Shown: positions 24,772-33,935, numbered from the stretch's first letter. The stretch is DNA of 64,000 nucleotides from Flavonifractor sp. An92 (GCF_002159175.1 NZ_NFGZ01000014.1:1-64000); one strand, 5' to 3'. Translations and numbers: made by a program. The notes: a model not told the origin generated them from the letters alone.

Positions 24772-26901
24772 TTACAGCGCCTCCACGGTGAACTCCTTGG
24801 CCACGATGGCGCCCTCGTCCACCACGAAGCCGCAGGAGCCGCGGGAGTAGGTGTCGTCCTCGCAGGTGCAGGCGGTCTGGCCGTCCACCAGGAAGGTCAG
24901 ACGGGACCCCTTCACCTCGAAGCGGAAGTCGTGCCAGTCGCCCTCCCGGTAGCCCATCTCGGAGGTGGCCAGGACGGTGATCTCCTCGCCCTTGCGGCAC
25001 AGGAGGTAGACCTTGCCCTCGCCAAAGACGGCGGCGTAGTACCGGCGGTGTCCCTTGGCCCGGGCCACCAGACCGGCGTATTTGGCGTGGACGAACTGGA
25101 TGCGGGATTCCACCGAGTAATCTTCCCAGGTGATATCACCGATGGTCAAAACGCCGTTGCGCTCCGGATGGGAGATGGCCAGGGTGGCCAGGTAGTCGGG
25201 ACCGGTGTGCTTGGTGGAGTTCATGAAGGCCATCATCCACTTGGTGCGGATAACGAAGGGGCTGATGCCGGGGGTGAGCTCGTTGGCCAGGCCCATGTGG
25301 AAGCGGCTGGGGGCGCCCTTCCAGTCCACGGTGCGCAGGATGACCCGGCCGTCCTGGCGGTGGTCGGAGAGCAGCTCCAGGCCCAGGCGGTACACCGCCC
25401 GCCCGCAGGTGTCGGGGATGGTCCAGGTGAGGGTGTTGTCCCCCGCGGAGAGGGCCTGCCGGGGGCCGTACAGGGTGGCGATCTCGTCGTTGCCGTCGTA
25501 GTAGTCGATGAAGAAGCGGAAGTCAGGGGTCTGGCCCGCCTCGCAGGAGAGAACGGCGGTTACGGTCTGGCCGGAGTAGAGGGAGGGGCTGGCATAGACC
25601 TCAAAATAGCTGGTGTCGGGGGCGGCCTTGGGCGCGGGGTCCACATAGGTCTGCACCGAGACGCTGGCGGTCACCGAGCCGGACACGCCCTGGTATTCGA
25701 TGGCCAGGCCGGGCTTGCCGGTCTTGGCCAGGGTGTTCTCCAACCGCCGGGCGGCCTGGTCGAAGGGATGGGTGGGGTGGATGAGGAAGCCCTGGACCGA
25801 GCCGGGCATCTCAAAGGCATAGCGCTGGGCGGGCAGGTCCACCGTCTCGCCGTTGAGGGCGGCGGCGGCCCGGAGGATCTTGCGGGTCTCCCGCACGGCG
25901 TCGTAGATGCAGTCGCCTCCGTCGGTGCTCACCACATACATCCGGTCGGCCACGGGACCCCGGAGGTCCACATCGGCGTCAATGGCGTCCAGGCCAAGCC
26001 GGATGGCGTTGAGGCAGCCCACGTTGCCGGCGTTGCAGTCGGTATCCCAGCCGGCGGAGGCGGCGATGTCGATGGAGCGGCGGAAGTCGTCGCCGCCGAA
26101 CCACAGGGCCATGATGACCGCCAGGTGGTTGGGCACCATGGGGCAGTTGCCCTGGTACTTGGCATAGTTGTGGTTCTCCTCGATCCAGTCCCGGACCTGC
26201 CGCCAGTTGTCGGCCGCGCGGCACTGCTCCAGCACGTCGTCCAGAAGGCCGTTGAGCTGCCGGCCGTAGGCGTTGTCGGCGATGTAGCGGCGGCACTCGC
26301 GGAGCAGGGTGGGCACGTCCTTTACGTCAAAGGCCATGGCCTCCAGGGCGGCCAGGTACACCGCGCACTCCACGGCGATGCCGTCGTGGCTGACCACCGC
26401 GGCCTCCCGGGCCATGCGGGCGGCCCGGTCGGGGTTGCCGGGGTTGACCATGGCCCAGGTGTCGATGAAGATCTGGGAGCCGATCTGCTCGGCGATGGCC
26501 ATGCCGTTGAGCTCGCCGGAACCGCTCCTGGGGGGCTTGATCCCCGCCTTCAGGCGCAGATAGGCCGAGTGCTCGGTGGAGCGGGCCAGGCCGCCCCACC
26601 AGAGGATGGTCTTGTCCTCCACGATGTAGTTGAGCCAGGCCTCGCCGATCTGCTCGGCGGTGACGTTCACCGGGTAGCCGTTGTCCTCCAGGGCCCGGTA
26701 GAAATTGAAGGTGCCGGAGATGTCGTCGTCGGGGACGATGAAGGGGGCGCCGGTCTTGTGGGACACATAGTAGTCGATGAAGCCGAACCGCTCCCGGATG
26801 GCGTCGTAGCTCCAGCCCTCCACGGGCCGGCCGGTGTAGACGCCGATGATCTTACCCAGCACACCGGCGTAGATCTGCTCCTGATAGCGCTGTACGCTCA
26901 T
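24772..26901 (-). CDS. ADP-ribosylglycohydrolase-fold enzyme with C-terminal beta-sandwich
   Basis: A 709-residue protein. Residues about 1-370 are an ADP-ribosylglycohydrolase (ARH) fold: AGVLGKIIGVYTGRPVEGW at the N-terminus, IVPDDDISGTFNF as the first Mg-binding acidic cluster, and SAGWDTDCNAGNVG as the second. The remaining half is beta-rich (TWTIPDTCGRAVYRLGLELL, then YSVESRIQFVHAKYAGLVAR and FRFEVKGSRLTFLVDG), resembling a laminin-G/concanavalin-like glycan-binding module. ATG 26901 has the better ribosome-site spacing; ATG 26907 is possible. No signal peptide, so it acts in the cytoplasm. It probably hydrolyses an N- or O-riboside imported by the adjacent ABC system (inference). Confidence 0.9.
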   Translation of the reverse strand: MSVQRYQEQIYAGVLGKIIGVYTGRPVEGWSYDAIRERFGFIDYYVSHKTGAPFIVPDDDISGTFNFYRALEDNGYPVNVTAEQIGEAWLNYIVEDKTILWWGGLARSTEHSAYLRLKAGIKPPRSGSGELNGMAIAEQIGSQIFIDTWAMVNPGNPDRAARMAREAAVVSHDGIAVECAVYLAALEAMAFDVKDVPTLLRECRRYIADNAYGRQLNGLLDDVLEQCRAADNWRQVRDWIEENHNYAKYQGNCPMVPNHLAVIMALWFGGDDFRRSIDIAASAGWDTDCNAGNVGCLNAIRLGLDAIDADVDLRGPVADRMYVVSTDGGDCIYDAVRETRKILRAAAALNGETVDLPAQRYAFEMPGSVQGFLIHPTHPFDQAARRLENTLAKTGKPGLAIEYQGVSGSVTASVSVQTYVDPAPKAAPDTSYFEVYASPSLYSGQTVTAVLSCEAGQTPDFRFFIDYYDGNDEIATLYGPRQALSAGDNTLTWTIPDTCGRAVYRLGLELLSDHRQDGRVILRTVDWKGAPSRFHMGLANELTPGISPFVIRTKWMMAFMNSTKHTGPDYLATLAISHPERNGVLTIGDITWEDYSVESRIQFVHAKYAGLVARAKGHRRYYAAVFGEGKVYLLCRKGEEITVLATSEMGYREGDWHDFRFEVKGSRLTFLVDGQTACTCEDDTYSRGSCGFVVDEGAIVAKEFTVEAL

Positions 26902-26933
26902 GGTCATTACCTTCTTTCTGTGATGAGTGGTTC

Positions 26934-27803
26934 TTATCCCTTGACGGCGCCGCTGGCCATACCCTCGATGAACTTCTTCTGCAGGAGCAGGAAGATGACG
27001 ATCATGGGTACGATCATGATGACGGCGCCCGACATGATGACGCTGTAATCCTTGGAGAACGTGCCGTTCAGGTTGAGGAATTTCAGGGTGGCGGTGAAGT
27101 TGCTCTCGCCCTGGAGGAGGGTGGTGCTGAGCAGGTACTCGTTCCAGGAGAAGAGCCCCACGATGACCGCCACGGTGATGAGACCGGGGGAGACGATGGG
27201 GAGCATCACCTTGGTAAAGACCTGGAAGGTGTTGGCCCCGTCGATGCGGGCGGCCTCCTCCAGCTCATAGGGCACTTTCAGGAAATAGGTGCGCATGAGG
27301 AAGATGGGCATGGGCAGGTTCCAGGCGGCGATGGCCACGCCGACGGCAAAGACATTGCCCATCAGGTGCAGGTTGACGAAGGTGGTGTACAGAGGCAGCA
27401 TGAACATCTGCAGGGGGACCGTGGTGCAGAGCATGAAGTAGAGGGTCAGAGGCTTCCAGGTCCGCACCCGCCGGGTGGCCAGCACATAGCCCATGGTGGC
27501 GGAGGCCAGCACGCCGGTGACGATGGCGGTGCCGGTGAGCTTGAGGCTGTTGAGGAAGCCCTCGCCGAATTTACCCACCTGCCAGGTGTAGAGATAGTTG
27601 CTCAGGCTGAGCTCGGTGGGCAGGGACAGGGGATTGGCCAGGATCTCGGCGTGGCTCTTGAAGCTGTTGATGAGCACCAGAAACAGCGGGAACAGGGAGA
27701 TGACCGCCATGATGAGCAGAAACAGGATGGCCAGGAGGAAGCCCAGCGTGATCTGCCGCTTTTCCTTGGGCGGCCGTTCGGCTCTGTGGGACAGCGCTTT
27801 CAT
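26934..27803 (-). CDS. Carbohydrate ABC transporter permease (MalG type)
   Basis: A 289-residue integral membrane protein with six predicted helices and the EAA loop ELEEAARIDGANTFQVFTKVMLP that contacts the ATPase. It belongs to the CUT1 family of sugar importers. It overlaps the MalF-type gene by ATGA. With the MalF partner and the lipoprotein at 28.8-30.2 kb it forms a CUT1 importer lacking its own ATPase; the MsmK/UgpC-type ATPase at 34.0-35.1 kb is the obvious candidate. Confidence 0.95.
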   Translation of the reverse strand: MKALSHRAERPPKEKRQITLGFLLAILFLLIMAVISLFPLFLVLINSFKSHAEILANPLSLPTELSLSNYLYTWQVGKFGEGFLNSLKLTGTAIVTGVLASATMGYVLATRRVRTWKPLTLYFMLCTTVPLQMFMLPLYTTFVNLHLMGNVFAVGVAIAAWNLPMPIFLMRTYFLKVPYELEEAARIDGANTFQVFTKVMLPIVSPGLITVAVIVGLFSWNEYLLSTTLLQGESNFTATLKFLNLNGTFSKDYSVIMSGAVIMIVPMIVIFLLLQKKFIEGMASGAVKG

Positions 27804-28693
27804 TCCAAGGCCTCCTTCCGGCTGAACCAGGTGTAGAAGAATGCGGCGAAGCTGCCCAACAGGCCCATGGCCAGGGAGATGGCAGCGGCTTTTCCGAATT
27901 TAAAGGCGGAGAACGCGGTGGTATAGGCGTAGGTGGAGAGCATCTCGGTGGCGTGGGCGGGCCCGCCGGAGGTGAGCAGATAGATATAGTCAAAGGTCAT
28001 GAAGGAGTAGATCACGATAAAGACGAACATCAGGCGCACGGTGGGGGCGATGTTGGGCAGGTACACATAGCGGTAGACCTGCCAGCCGCTGGCGCCCTCG
28101 ATCTGGGCGGCCTTGATCTGGTCCACCGGGGTCTGCCGCAGGGCGGCCAGGTAGATGACCGTCAAAAAGCCCCAGTAGTGCCAGATGTCCACGGCGGCTA
28201 CGCCGTAGAGGGCGGTGTTCATATTGCCCAGGGGAGAGGTGATGTCCCAGCCCAGCTTCTGCAGGAAGCCCACCAGGCCGCCGGTGGGGCTGAAGATGAT
28301 GTTCAGCCAGATGATGGCGTTGGTGGTGGGGGCCAGCAGGTAGGGGATGAGGTAGATCACCTGAAAGGTCTTGTGCCCCACCCGGAAGTGGGCGATGAGC
28401 ACGGCGGAGAGCATGGCGACGATGACCGGGATGGTCACGAAGATGAGGGTCCACTTGATGTTGTTGACCAGAGCCTGCCGGAAGATCCAGTCTTCGGCCA
28501 GCTCCTGGAAGTTGCGCAGGCCTACCCACTCCTTCTCCGGGGAAATGCCGTTCCACTCGGTAAAGGCGGCGTAGATGGTCTGCAGAGCGGGAATGAGCAC
28601 CACAAAGGCGCTGAGCACCACGGCGGGCAGGGACAGCAGATGGTAGCCCAGGGTGCGGACCCGTTTTTGGCGGTGAGCTGGGAGTTGCGTCAT
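27800..28693 (-). CDS. Carbohydrate ABC transporter permease (MalF type)
   Basis: A 297-residue CUT1 permease with six helices (first: LSLPAVVLSAFVVLIPALQT) and the EAA loop IKAAQIEGASGWQVYRYVYL. ATG 28693 gives the usual short N-terminus; the open frame upstream has no support. Partner of the MalG-type permease directly downstream and of the substrate-binding lipoprotein directly upstream. Confidence 0.95.
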   Translation of the reverse strand: MTQLPAHRQKRVRTLGYHLLSLPAVVLSAFVVLIPALQTIYAAFTEWNGISPEKEWVGLRNFQELAEDWIFRQALVNNIKWTLIFVTIPVIVAMLSAVLIAHFRVGHKTFQVIYLIPYLLAPTTNAIIWLNIIFSPTGGLVGFLQKLGWDITSPLGNMNTALYGVAAVDIWHYWGFLTVIYLAALRQTPVDQIKAAQIEGASGWQVYRYVYLPNIAPTVRLMFVFIVIYSFMTFDYIYLLTSGGPAHATEMLSTYAYTTAFSAFKFGKAAAISLAMGLLGSFAAFFYTWFSRKEALE

Positions 28694-28773
28694 TCTTTTC
28701 ACTTCCCTGTGTTTGAATGGAAGAGGGGGGACGGCCGGGCAGGCTGCCGCGGCCGTCCCCCGGGATGGATGGA

Positions 28774-30177
28774 TCAATAGGCGGGCTCCGTCAGCGGGCA
28801 GACCAGCCCGTTGGCGATGTCGTTCTGAAGCTCGGCGTCCACGGTCTGGCAGAACTGCTCCGCGGTCATGACGCCCTGCCACACGGTGTCGATGTCCTCA
28901 AAGGCGGTGACGGTGGCGGAGGGGAAGAAGGAGGAGGGATGCAGGCAGAAGTAGCCCGCGTCGATGCTGTCGATGGCCTGCTGGAGGATGTCCATGGTGA
29001 GCTTGGAAAGGCCGGTCATGGAGCTGGCGTCGTAGTTGGCCATGTCCTTCACGGGGATCGCCCAGTAGCCGGGCCAGCCTTCGGTCATCTTGCCGCCGAA
29101 CTCAGCGGTGAGCATATAGTCCAGGATCTTGGCGCACTCGTCGGCGTACTTGGTGTCGGCGTTGATGGCGAAGTTGCAGTTCATGGACACGTCGTAGACG
29201 TCCTCGTCCATGCCCACGGTGGGCATGGGCACGAAGCCGACCTGGTCGGCCTCCTCACCCAGGAAGCTCTGGGCGGCGAACTGGATATACAGCGTGGGCA
29301 CCATGGCCATGGCGGAGCGGCCGTCCTTCAGGGTCTGGATGGCCTCCTGGGAGTCCAGGTTCACATAGTCGTTACCGGCCAGGTAGCCCGCCTGGAACCA
29401 GTCGGCGCTGGTCTGGACGGCCTGCACCATCTCAGGGGTGTTGAAGGAGGTGTTGCCGGTCAGGGCATCGTAGAACAGGCGGGGAGAGCCCAGGTGGTTG
29501 ATGATCATGGAGGAGAAGTGGTCGTTGCAGGGCTTCCAGCCCTTGTTGCCGGCGGCCAGGGGGTACATGCCCTCCGCCTTGGCCTCATCCATGATGGCGA
29601 CCATCTCGTCGATGGTGGTGGGGGGCTCCCAGCCCTTCTCCTCAAAGGTGGCCTTGTTGTAGAGGATGCCGCCGATGACCATGCCGCCGGGCACGGAGTA
29701 CAGGTGGCCGTCCAGGGTGCAGGCGTCGTACATGACGCCCAGGACGCGGTCCTTCCAGCCGTACTGCTCGGCGTAGTCGTTCAGATCCAGCACCAGGCCC
29801 TCGTTGGCGTAGACGGCGGTGTAGGACGGGCCGGAGGCGTAGACGATGTCGGGGGCGTTGTGGGCGGCCAGGGCGCGGGGCATATCCACGTCCACGGTGT
29901 TGCGGAACTCAATGGTCAGCTCGTACTGATCCTGGGACTCGTTGTACCAGCCGCAGAGCACGTCCTGGATGTGCTCCTGGTACTCGGGCGCGGGGCCCCA
30001 GAACCACATGGTGATCTCCTCACGGTCGGGGTACTGGCGGGCCGTCTTGGTCACGCCTTCTTCCTGTTCGGTGGGCTCGCTGGTGTCGGGGGGCGTGGTG
30101 CCCGTGGAGCCGCAGGCGGGCAGCAGGGTCAGGAGCAGTGCGGAAGAGAGCAGCAGAGACATGAGCTTTTTCATCAT
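28774..30177 (-). CDS. ABC transporter substrate-binding lipoprotein (CUT1)
   Basis: A 467-residue family 1 extracellular solute-binding protein. The lipobox LLPAC marks Cys about 22, followed by a Thr/Pro/Ser-rich linker. The body has the two-lobed pattern of sugar-binding proteins (EITMWFWGPAPEYQEHIQDV, MARAL-like segment, GRSAMAMVPTLYIQF, and a Trp-rich C-lobe). AAGGAGG precedes the ATG pair at 30177/30174. It captures the operon's substrate, which from the neighbouring enzymes is likely a riboside or other ribose-containing glycoconjugate rather than a plain oligosaccharide (inference). Confidence 0.93.
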   Translation of the reverse strand: MMKKLMSLLLSSALLLTLLPACGSTGTTPPDTSEPTEQEEGVTKTARQYPDREEITMWFWGPAPEYQEHIQDVLCGWYNESQDQYELTIEFRNTVDVDMPRALAAHNAPDIVYASGPSYTAVYANEGLVLDLNDYAEQYGWKDRVLGVMYDACTLDGHLYSVPGGMVIGGILYNKATFEEKGWEPPTTIDEMVAIMDEAKAEGMYPLAAGNKGWKPCNDHFSSMIINHLGSPRLFYDALTGNTSFNTPEMVQAVQTSADWFQAGYLAGNDYVNLDSQEAIQTLKDGRSAMAMVPTLYIQFAAQSFLGEEADQVGFVPMPTVGMDEDVYDVSMNCNFAINADTKYADECAKILDYMLTAEFGGKMTEGWPGYWAIPVKDMANYDASSMTGLSKLTMDILQQAIDSIDAGYFCLHPSSFFPSATVTAFEDIDTVWQGVMTAEQFCQTVDAELQNDIANGLVCPLTEPAY

Positions 30178-30226
30178 AAGTCCTCCTTTTTTTCTGCCAT
30201 CTTTGGATGGAAGGGTAGAGCCGCGA

Positions 30227-31273
30227 TCAGATCCCCCGGTCCGCGCCCGCCGGGGGGGCCACTTCCCATTCGGGGATCAGGTGATCCAGGAGCCGGTTGG
30301 CGTAGTCCTCCAGCGCGATGTGGTTCACCGAGCGGATGGTCTCCCGCCAGGCAGCGGGGACCCGCTCCACGCCGGAGTAGGCGCCGGCCATGGCGCCGGC
30401 CATGGCGGCGTTGGTGTCGCAGTCGCCGCCGAAGTTGACGCAGTACTCGTTGACGGTCTTGACGTCGCCCTTGCCCAGGGCGAAGAGACCGATGGAGACG
30501 GGGATGGAGTCGGCGGCCAGGTCGCCGCCGCCAAAGTAGTCGTAGAGCTCGGCCATGGCCTTCTTGGGGTCATCGCCGTATCGCTGCACCAGCTCGTAGA
30601 CCAGCCCGATCCGCTTGGAGATGGAGGGGGAGACCACCGAGTAGCCCAGGTGGCTGGCCAGGTCCGCCGCGCGCATGGTCTCGGCCACGATGTCGCCGAT
30701 ATTCTGCTCCCCGCGGATGCACAGGGCCACGCCCCAGGCGATGGCGGCGGCGGAGGAGACGCAGACGGTGGTGTTGTGGGTGGGCATGCAGGTGGCGTAC
30801 ACGTCCCGGATCATCTCCTCACAGGAGGAGCCCCGCAGACCGTGGATGATGCCCACCGGGCTGATGCGCATGGCCGAGCCGTTGGTGTTGCCGTACTTGC
30901 CGCTGACCGTGATGTCGGCGCCGTCCCGGATGGCCTTCAGGGCCCGCTCGGTGCTGGGGCCCAGGGGGCTGGCGTACTTGTCCTTGACCCGGTCGGCCCA
31001 GGCCAGGATCTCCTTCACCACGTCCAGAGGCACCACCTTCTTGTTGCGCAGGAAGGAATTCATCAGCGCCAGGGCCTGCTCGGTGTCGTCGGTGTACTCG
31101 CCGGCCTTCAGCCCGTCGTGGAAGATGTGGCCCTTTTCCGGGGGATAGAAGGTGTCGATCCAGCCCCAGGTCTTTTGGATGTACTCCTGGGTCATGAAGG
31201 AGCTGGGGACGCCCAGGGCGTCTCCGGAGGCCATGCCGTACAGGCAGCCCAGTACGCGGTCGTAATCGGTCAT
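30227..31273 (-). CDS. ADP-ribosylglycohydrolase-family enzyme (single domain)
   Basis: A 348-residue ARH-fold hydrolase. N-terminal GCLYGMASGDALGVPSSFMT, first metal cluster GEYTDDTEQALALM, and second cluster VNFGGDCDTNAAMAGAM contain the Asp/Thr ligands of the two Mg ions, so the site is intact. ATG 31273 overlaps the PfkB stop (ATGA). ARH enzymes remove ADP-ribose or ribosyl groups from protein residues or small molecules. Here, second in an import operon with kinases and a phosphorylase, it more likely cleaves an imported small riboside than a protein modification. Confidence 0.93.
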   Translation of the reverse strand: MTDYDRVLGCLYGMASGDALGVPSSFMTQEYIQKTWGWIDTFYPPEKGHIFHDGLKAGEYTDDTEQALALMNSFLRNKKVVPLDVVKEILAWADRVKDKYASPLGPSTERALKAIRDGADITVSGKYGNTNGSAMRISPVGIIHGLRGSSCEEMIRDVYATCMPTHNTTVCVSSAAAIAWGVALCIRGEQNIGDIVAETMRAADLASHLGYSVVSPSISKRIGLVYELVQRYGDDPKKAMAELYDYFGGGDLAADSIPVSIGLFALGKGDVKTVNEYCVNFGGDCDTNAAMAGAMAGAYSGVERVPAAWRETIRSVNHIALEDYANRLLDHLIPEWEVAPPAGADRGI

Positions 31274-32196
31274 TTCATCTCTTCCTTTCTCAGTTGGGGA
31301 AATTGGCAGTCCAGCCGTGCCCCGATCTCTTCCCAGGTGGGCATGGGACACTGGCCGCCCTGACGTTCAATGACGAAGCTGGCCATGGAGGCGCCGTACC
31401 AGGCGGCGCGCTCCGGGGGGATGCCGGCGGCCAGTGCGCTGACCACTCCGGCGGTGAAGGAGTCCCCCGCGCCGGTAAAATCCATCAGCTGTCCGGCCTG
31501 CACGGGGGAAAATTTGGTCTCCGCTCCGGCCCGATACAGGCTGCTGCCCTCACCGCCGTCGGTGATGTAGAGCAGCAGATGGGGATAGGCCTCCGAGAGG
31601 GCCCGGCGGTCCGGGAGATCCAGTGCCTGGCAGAGCTCCTGGGCCTCCCGGCGGTTGATGATGAGGCCATAGAGCTCCGGCAGCCACGGACCCAGCGCCG
31701 CTTTGCCGATGCCGGTGACCACCACCTTGCGGCGCTGGCGGAGGGCTTCGGTCAGGTATCCGGCGGTGTAGTCGCCCAGCACCGGCGCGAGGACCACCCA
31801 CTCGGGCAGCTCCACCGGCAGCGCCGCCCGGGCGCTGGCCGCCGCGCCGTAGTAGGAGAAGCACATGGTGGTGCCGTCGGCCTGCATGTACATCCAGGCG
31901 CAGCCGGAGGGGACGCCCGGGACAACGGTGAGGCCGCTGCAGTCGATGCCGCGGGCCTGCCACTGTTCCAGCAGCCCGGTGGCGGAGAAGTCGTCGCCCA
32001 CCGGGTAGAAGAGCCGGGGACGGGCGCGGCCCAGCGCGGCGATCCCGCAGGCGATGTTGGGCGCGCAGCCGCCGGGGACCAGGGCGCCGCTGTGTTCGGT
32101 GATGCGGACGATCTCCCCCCGGTCGGGCAGATGCTCCACATGAAAGAGATAGTCACCAATAGCCGCGGCCCCGATCACCGCGATGGTCTGCTCCAT
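31270..32196 (-). CDS. PfkB-family carbohydrate/nucleoside kinase
   Basis: A 308-residue PfkB kinase with GGCAPNIACGIAALG near the N-terminus and the catalytic DFTGAGDSFTAGVVSAL with base Asp intact. First gene of the ten-gene minus-strand operon, starting after GGGGGACCTGAT. It overlaps the ARH gene by four bases. The substrate may be ribose, a nucleoside or the sugar released by the hydrolases. The divergent GntR 2 gene shares its upstream region. Confidence 0.92.
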   Translation of the reverse strand: MEQTIAVIGAAAIGDYLFHVEHLPDRGEIVRITEHSGALVPGGCAPNIACGIAALGRARPRLFYPVGDDFSATGLLEQWQARGIDCSGLTVVPGVPSGCAWMYMQADGTTMCFSYYGAAASARAALPVELPEWVVLAPVLGDYTAGYLTEALRQRRKVVVTGIGKAALGPWLPELYGLIINRREAQELCQALDLPDRRALSEAYPHLLLYITDGGEGSSLYRAGAETKFSPVQAGQLMDFTGAGDSFTAGVVSALAAGIPPERAAWYGASMASFVIERQGGQCPMPTWEEIGARLDCQFPQLRKEEMK

Positions 32197-32235
32197 ATCA
32201 GGTCCCCCTTCCCGCCCGGCGGTCCGGGCCGTTAC

Positions 32236-32266
32236 TTGCATTTTTCGGTAAGTTCGTGTAAACTTA
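32236..32266 (+). promoter_or_regulatory. Promoter and inverted repeat of GntR regulator 2
   Basis: TTGCAT (32236-32241), 17-base spacer, TAAACT (32259-32264). The inverted repeat TAAGTT-CGTGTA-AACTTA (32249-32266) covers the -10, as an autorepression operator would. The divergent riboside operon promoter must lie in the same 112-bp gap but I cannot place it with confidence. Confidence 0.6.
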
Positions 32267-32308
32267 ATTACATAGTGTGGACTTTTACAACCAACAGGGA
32301 GGTGCTCC

Positions 32309-33094
32309 ATGGCAGAACGCGCTGCAAAGGTGGATAAAAACTCTCCCGTCCCGGTGTACTTCCAGATCGAGATGGATCTGAAACAGCGGATCATCCTCCA
32401 GGAGTGGAGCATCGGGCAGCAGCTGCCCGGCGAGATGGAGCTGGCCCAGCAGTATGACGTGAGCCGCATCACGCTGCGCCAGGCGCTGGCGGAGCTGGAG
32501 AAGGACGGGATCATCCGCAAGGAGCGGGGCCGCGGCTCCTTCCTGGCGGCAAATCCGGTCCCCTACATCAACAGCCTCAACTACGCGGTGGTCTCCAAGG
32601 GGCATCTGCTCCAGCCCTCTCAGGAGCCGGAGGTCCGCGCCGACATTCTGGAGCAGCGGCTGGTCACCGATCTCTTCCCCTCGGTGTGCGAGCATCTGGG
32701 GCTCCGGCCGGAGGATGAGGCGGTGTACATCAAGCGGCTCTACCACATCGACGGAAGGCCCATCGCGGTCAGCCGCTCCCACCTGCCTGCCCGTTTGGTC
32801 CCCGGGATGGAGGGGGTCCAGCTCATCCACAACTCGGTGCTGGAGACGCTGGAACAGGTCTACCATCTCCAGGTCGACCGGGTGGAGGACGACATCGAGG
32901 CGGTGCGCGCCACGCCCGCGGACCGGGCCCTGCTGCGCTGTATGCAGGATACGCCTCTGGTGCTCCTCCACGGTACCGCCTATCAGAAGGACGGCACTGC
33001 TTTGGAGTACTCCAATACCCTCTGGTCGGGGGACAGCGTGCGCTTTCACCTCACGCTGCAGAACGGCCCCACCGGATTTGTGGTACAGGAATAA
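32309..33094 (+). CDS. GntR/HutC-family regulator (wHTH + UTRA), number 2
   Basis: A 261-residue regulator with winged helix LPGEMELAQQYDVSRITLRQ and UTRA domain (about 95-255; EAVYIKRLYHIDGRPIAVSR, ALEYSNTLWSGDSVRFHLTL). It shares the recognition helix (YDVSRITLRQAL) with GntR 1, so the two may be paralogues. It is divergent from the ten-gene riboside operon and a strong candidate repressor of it and of the 33-38 kb purine-salvage transcripts. AGGGAGGTG ribosome site precedes ATG 32309. Confidence 0.94.
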   Translation: MAERAAKVDKNSPVPVYFQIEMDLKQRIILQEWSIGQQLPGEMELAQQYDVSRITLRQALAELEKDGIIRKERGRGSFLAANPVPYINSLNYAVVSKGHLLQPSQEPEVRADILEQRLVTDLFPSVCEHLGLRPEDEAVYIKRLYHIDGRPIAVSRSHLPARLVPGMEGVQLIHNSVLETLEQVYHLQVDRVEDDIEAVRATPADRALLRCMQDTPLVLLHGTAYQKDGTALEYSNTLWSGDSVRFHLTLQNGPTGFVVQE

Positions 33095-33102
33095 GCAAAT
33101 GG

Positions 33103-33140
33103 AAAACGGCCCCGCCGGATTGGTCCGGCGGGGCCGTTTT
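33103..33140. terminator. Bidirectional terminator between GntR 2 and the 5-FCL-like gene
   Basis: AAAACGGCCCCGCCGGA (33103-33119) pairs with TCCGGCGGGGCCGTTTT (33124-33140), loop TTGG. Confidence 0.92.
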
Positions 33141-33166
33141 GTCTGCGCTGCGCCGCCGGCTCGAGA

Positions 33167-33916
33167 CTATTTGCAGTGGATCTGACACCAGAGCTCCTGA
33201 ATGGGGGGGATCTGTCCCCGCATCTGGGGTTCCAGTGCGCTCCAGAGGATCCCACAGGTGGGCTTGGGGTACTCGCTGCGGGTCGGAATGACCCGGGTAG
33301 GCGTCACGATATAGTCAATGGCGGTGTCGTGGGGCTGGACCTCCACATCCGCGTCCACCACCTGGCAGTCGTGGCCCGCGCCGATCACCGGGGTGTGGAC
33401 GTCCACCAGCCCGGCGGTATAAGTCATGGCCCATTCCAGATCAAAATAACCGTGTCCCTTGCCGAAGCGGATGCCGCCCGGGGTGACGGTGGAGGCGCCG
33501 GTGACCATCAGGTCGATGTGCCCCACCGACTCCTTGAGCTGGGCCAGGGTCTGGTGCTTCCAGTAGCGGGCCACGCCGTCCAGCAGGGAGGCCACCTCCT
33601 CCTTGCCCTCGGGCACCATGCCGGGGGCGATGAGAAAGAAGCCGCGGGTGATGCCGTAATTGGTCATGACCACCGTCTTTTTGTCCCGGAAGGCGATCTC
33701 ACGCAGTTTTTCCAGGTTGTTGTCCGGGGTGATGAAAATGACCTTGGCCTTCTGGTAGAGGTCCATGGCGGCGATGCGCTCCGCGCCCTGCTCGCTGCCC
33801 TCGTAGTCGGTGATGAACTCGGCAAAGTCCCAGCTGAACCGGGAGTCGGGGCGGGCCACCTTCCGCAGAGCTTCCCAGGTCTGGACCCGCATATACTTGG
33901 CGTCGTGCTTGACCAT
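33167..33916 (-). CDS. 5-formyltetrahydrofolate cyclo-ligase-family protein
   Basis: A 249-residue member of the 5-FCL/NagB-RpiA-like fold. The diagnostic segment GGIRFGKGHGYFDLEWAM matches the family's nucleotide/phosphate loop. It is longer than housekeeping 5-FCL (about 190) and belongs to the paralogous group often found in catabolic operons, so a folate role is not certain. It has its own promoter with the same TACAAGTATA operator found in front of adenine deaminase, which puts it in the same regulon. Confidence 0.88.
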   Translation of the reverse strand: MVKHDAKYMRVQTWEALRKVARPDSRFSWDFAEFITDYEGSEQGAERIAAMDLYQKAKVIFITPDNNLEKLREIAFRDKKTVVMTNYGITRGFFLIAPGMVPEGKEEVASLLDGVARYWKHQTLAQLKESVGHIDLMVTGASTVTPGGIRFGKGHGYFDLEWAMTYTAGLVDVHTPVIGAGHDCQVVDADVEVQPHDTAIDYIVTPTRVIPTRSEYPKPTCGILWSALEPQMRGQIPPIQELWCQIHCK

Positions 33917-33935
33917 GCGTCCTCCTCTTCTGTAT

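Noticed and set aside
23881-27048. Long plus-strand open frames opposite the riboside operon
   Set aside because: Same antisense artefact; the minus-strand frames carry PfkB, nucleoside phosphorylase and ARH motifs.
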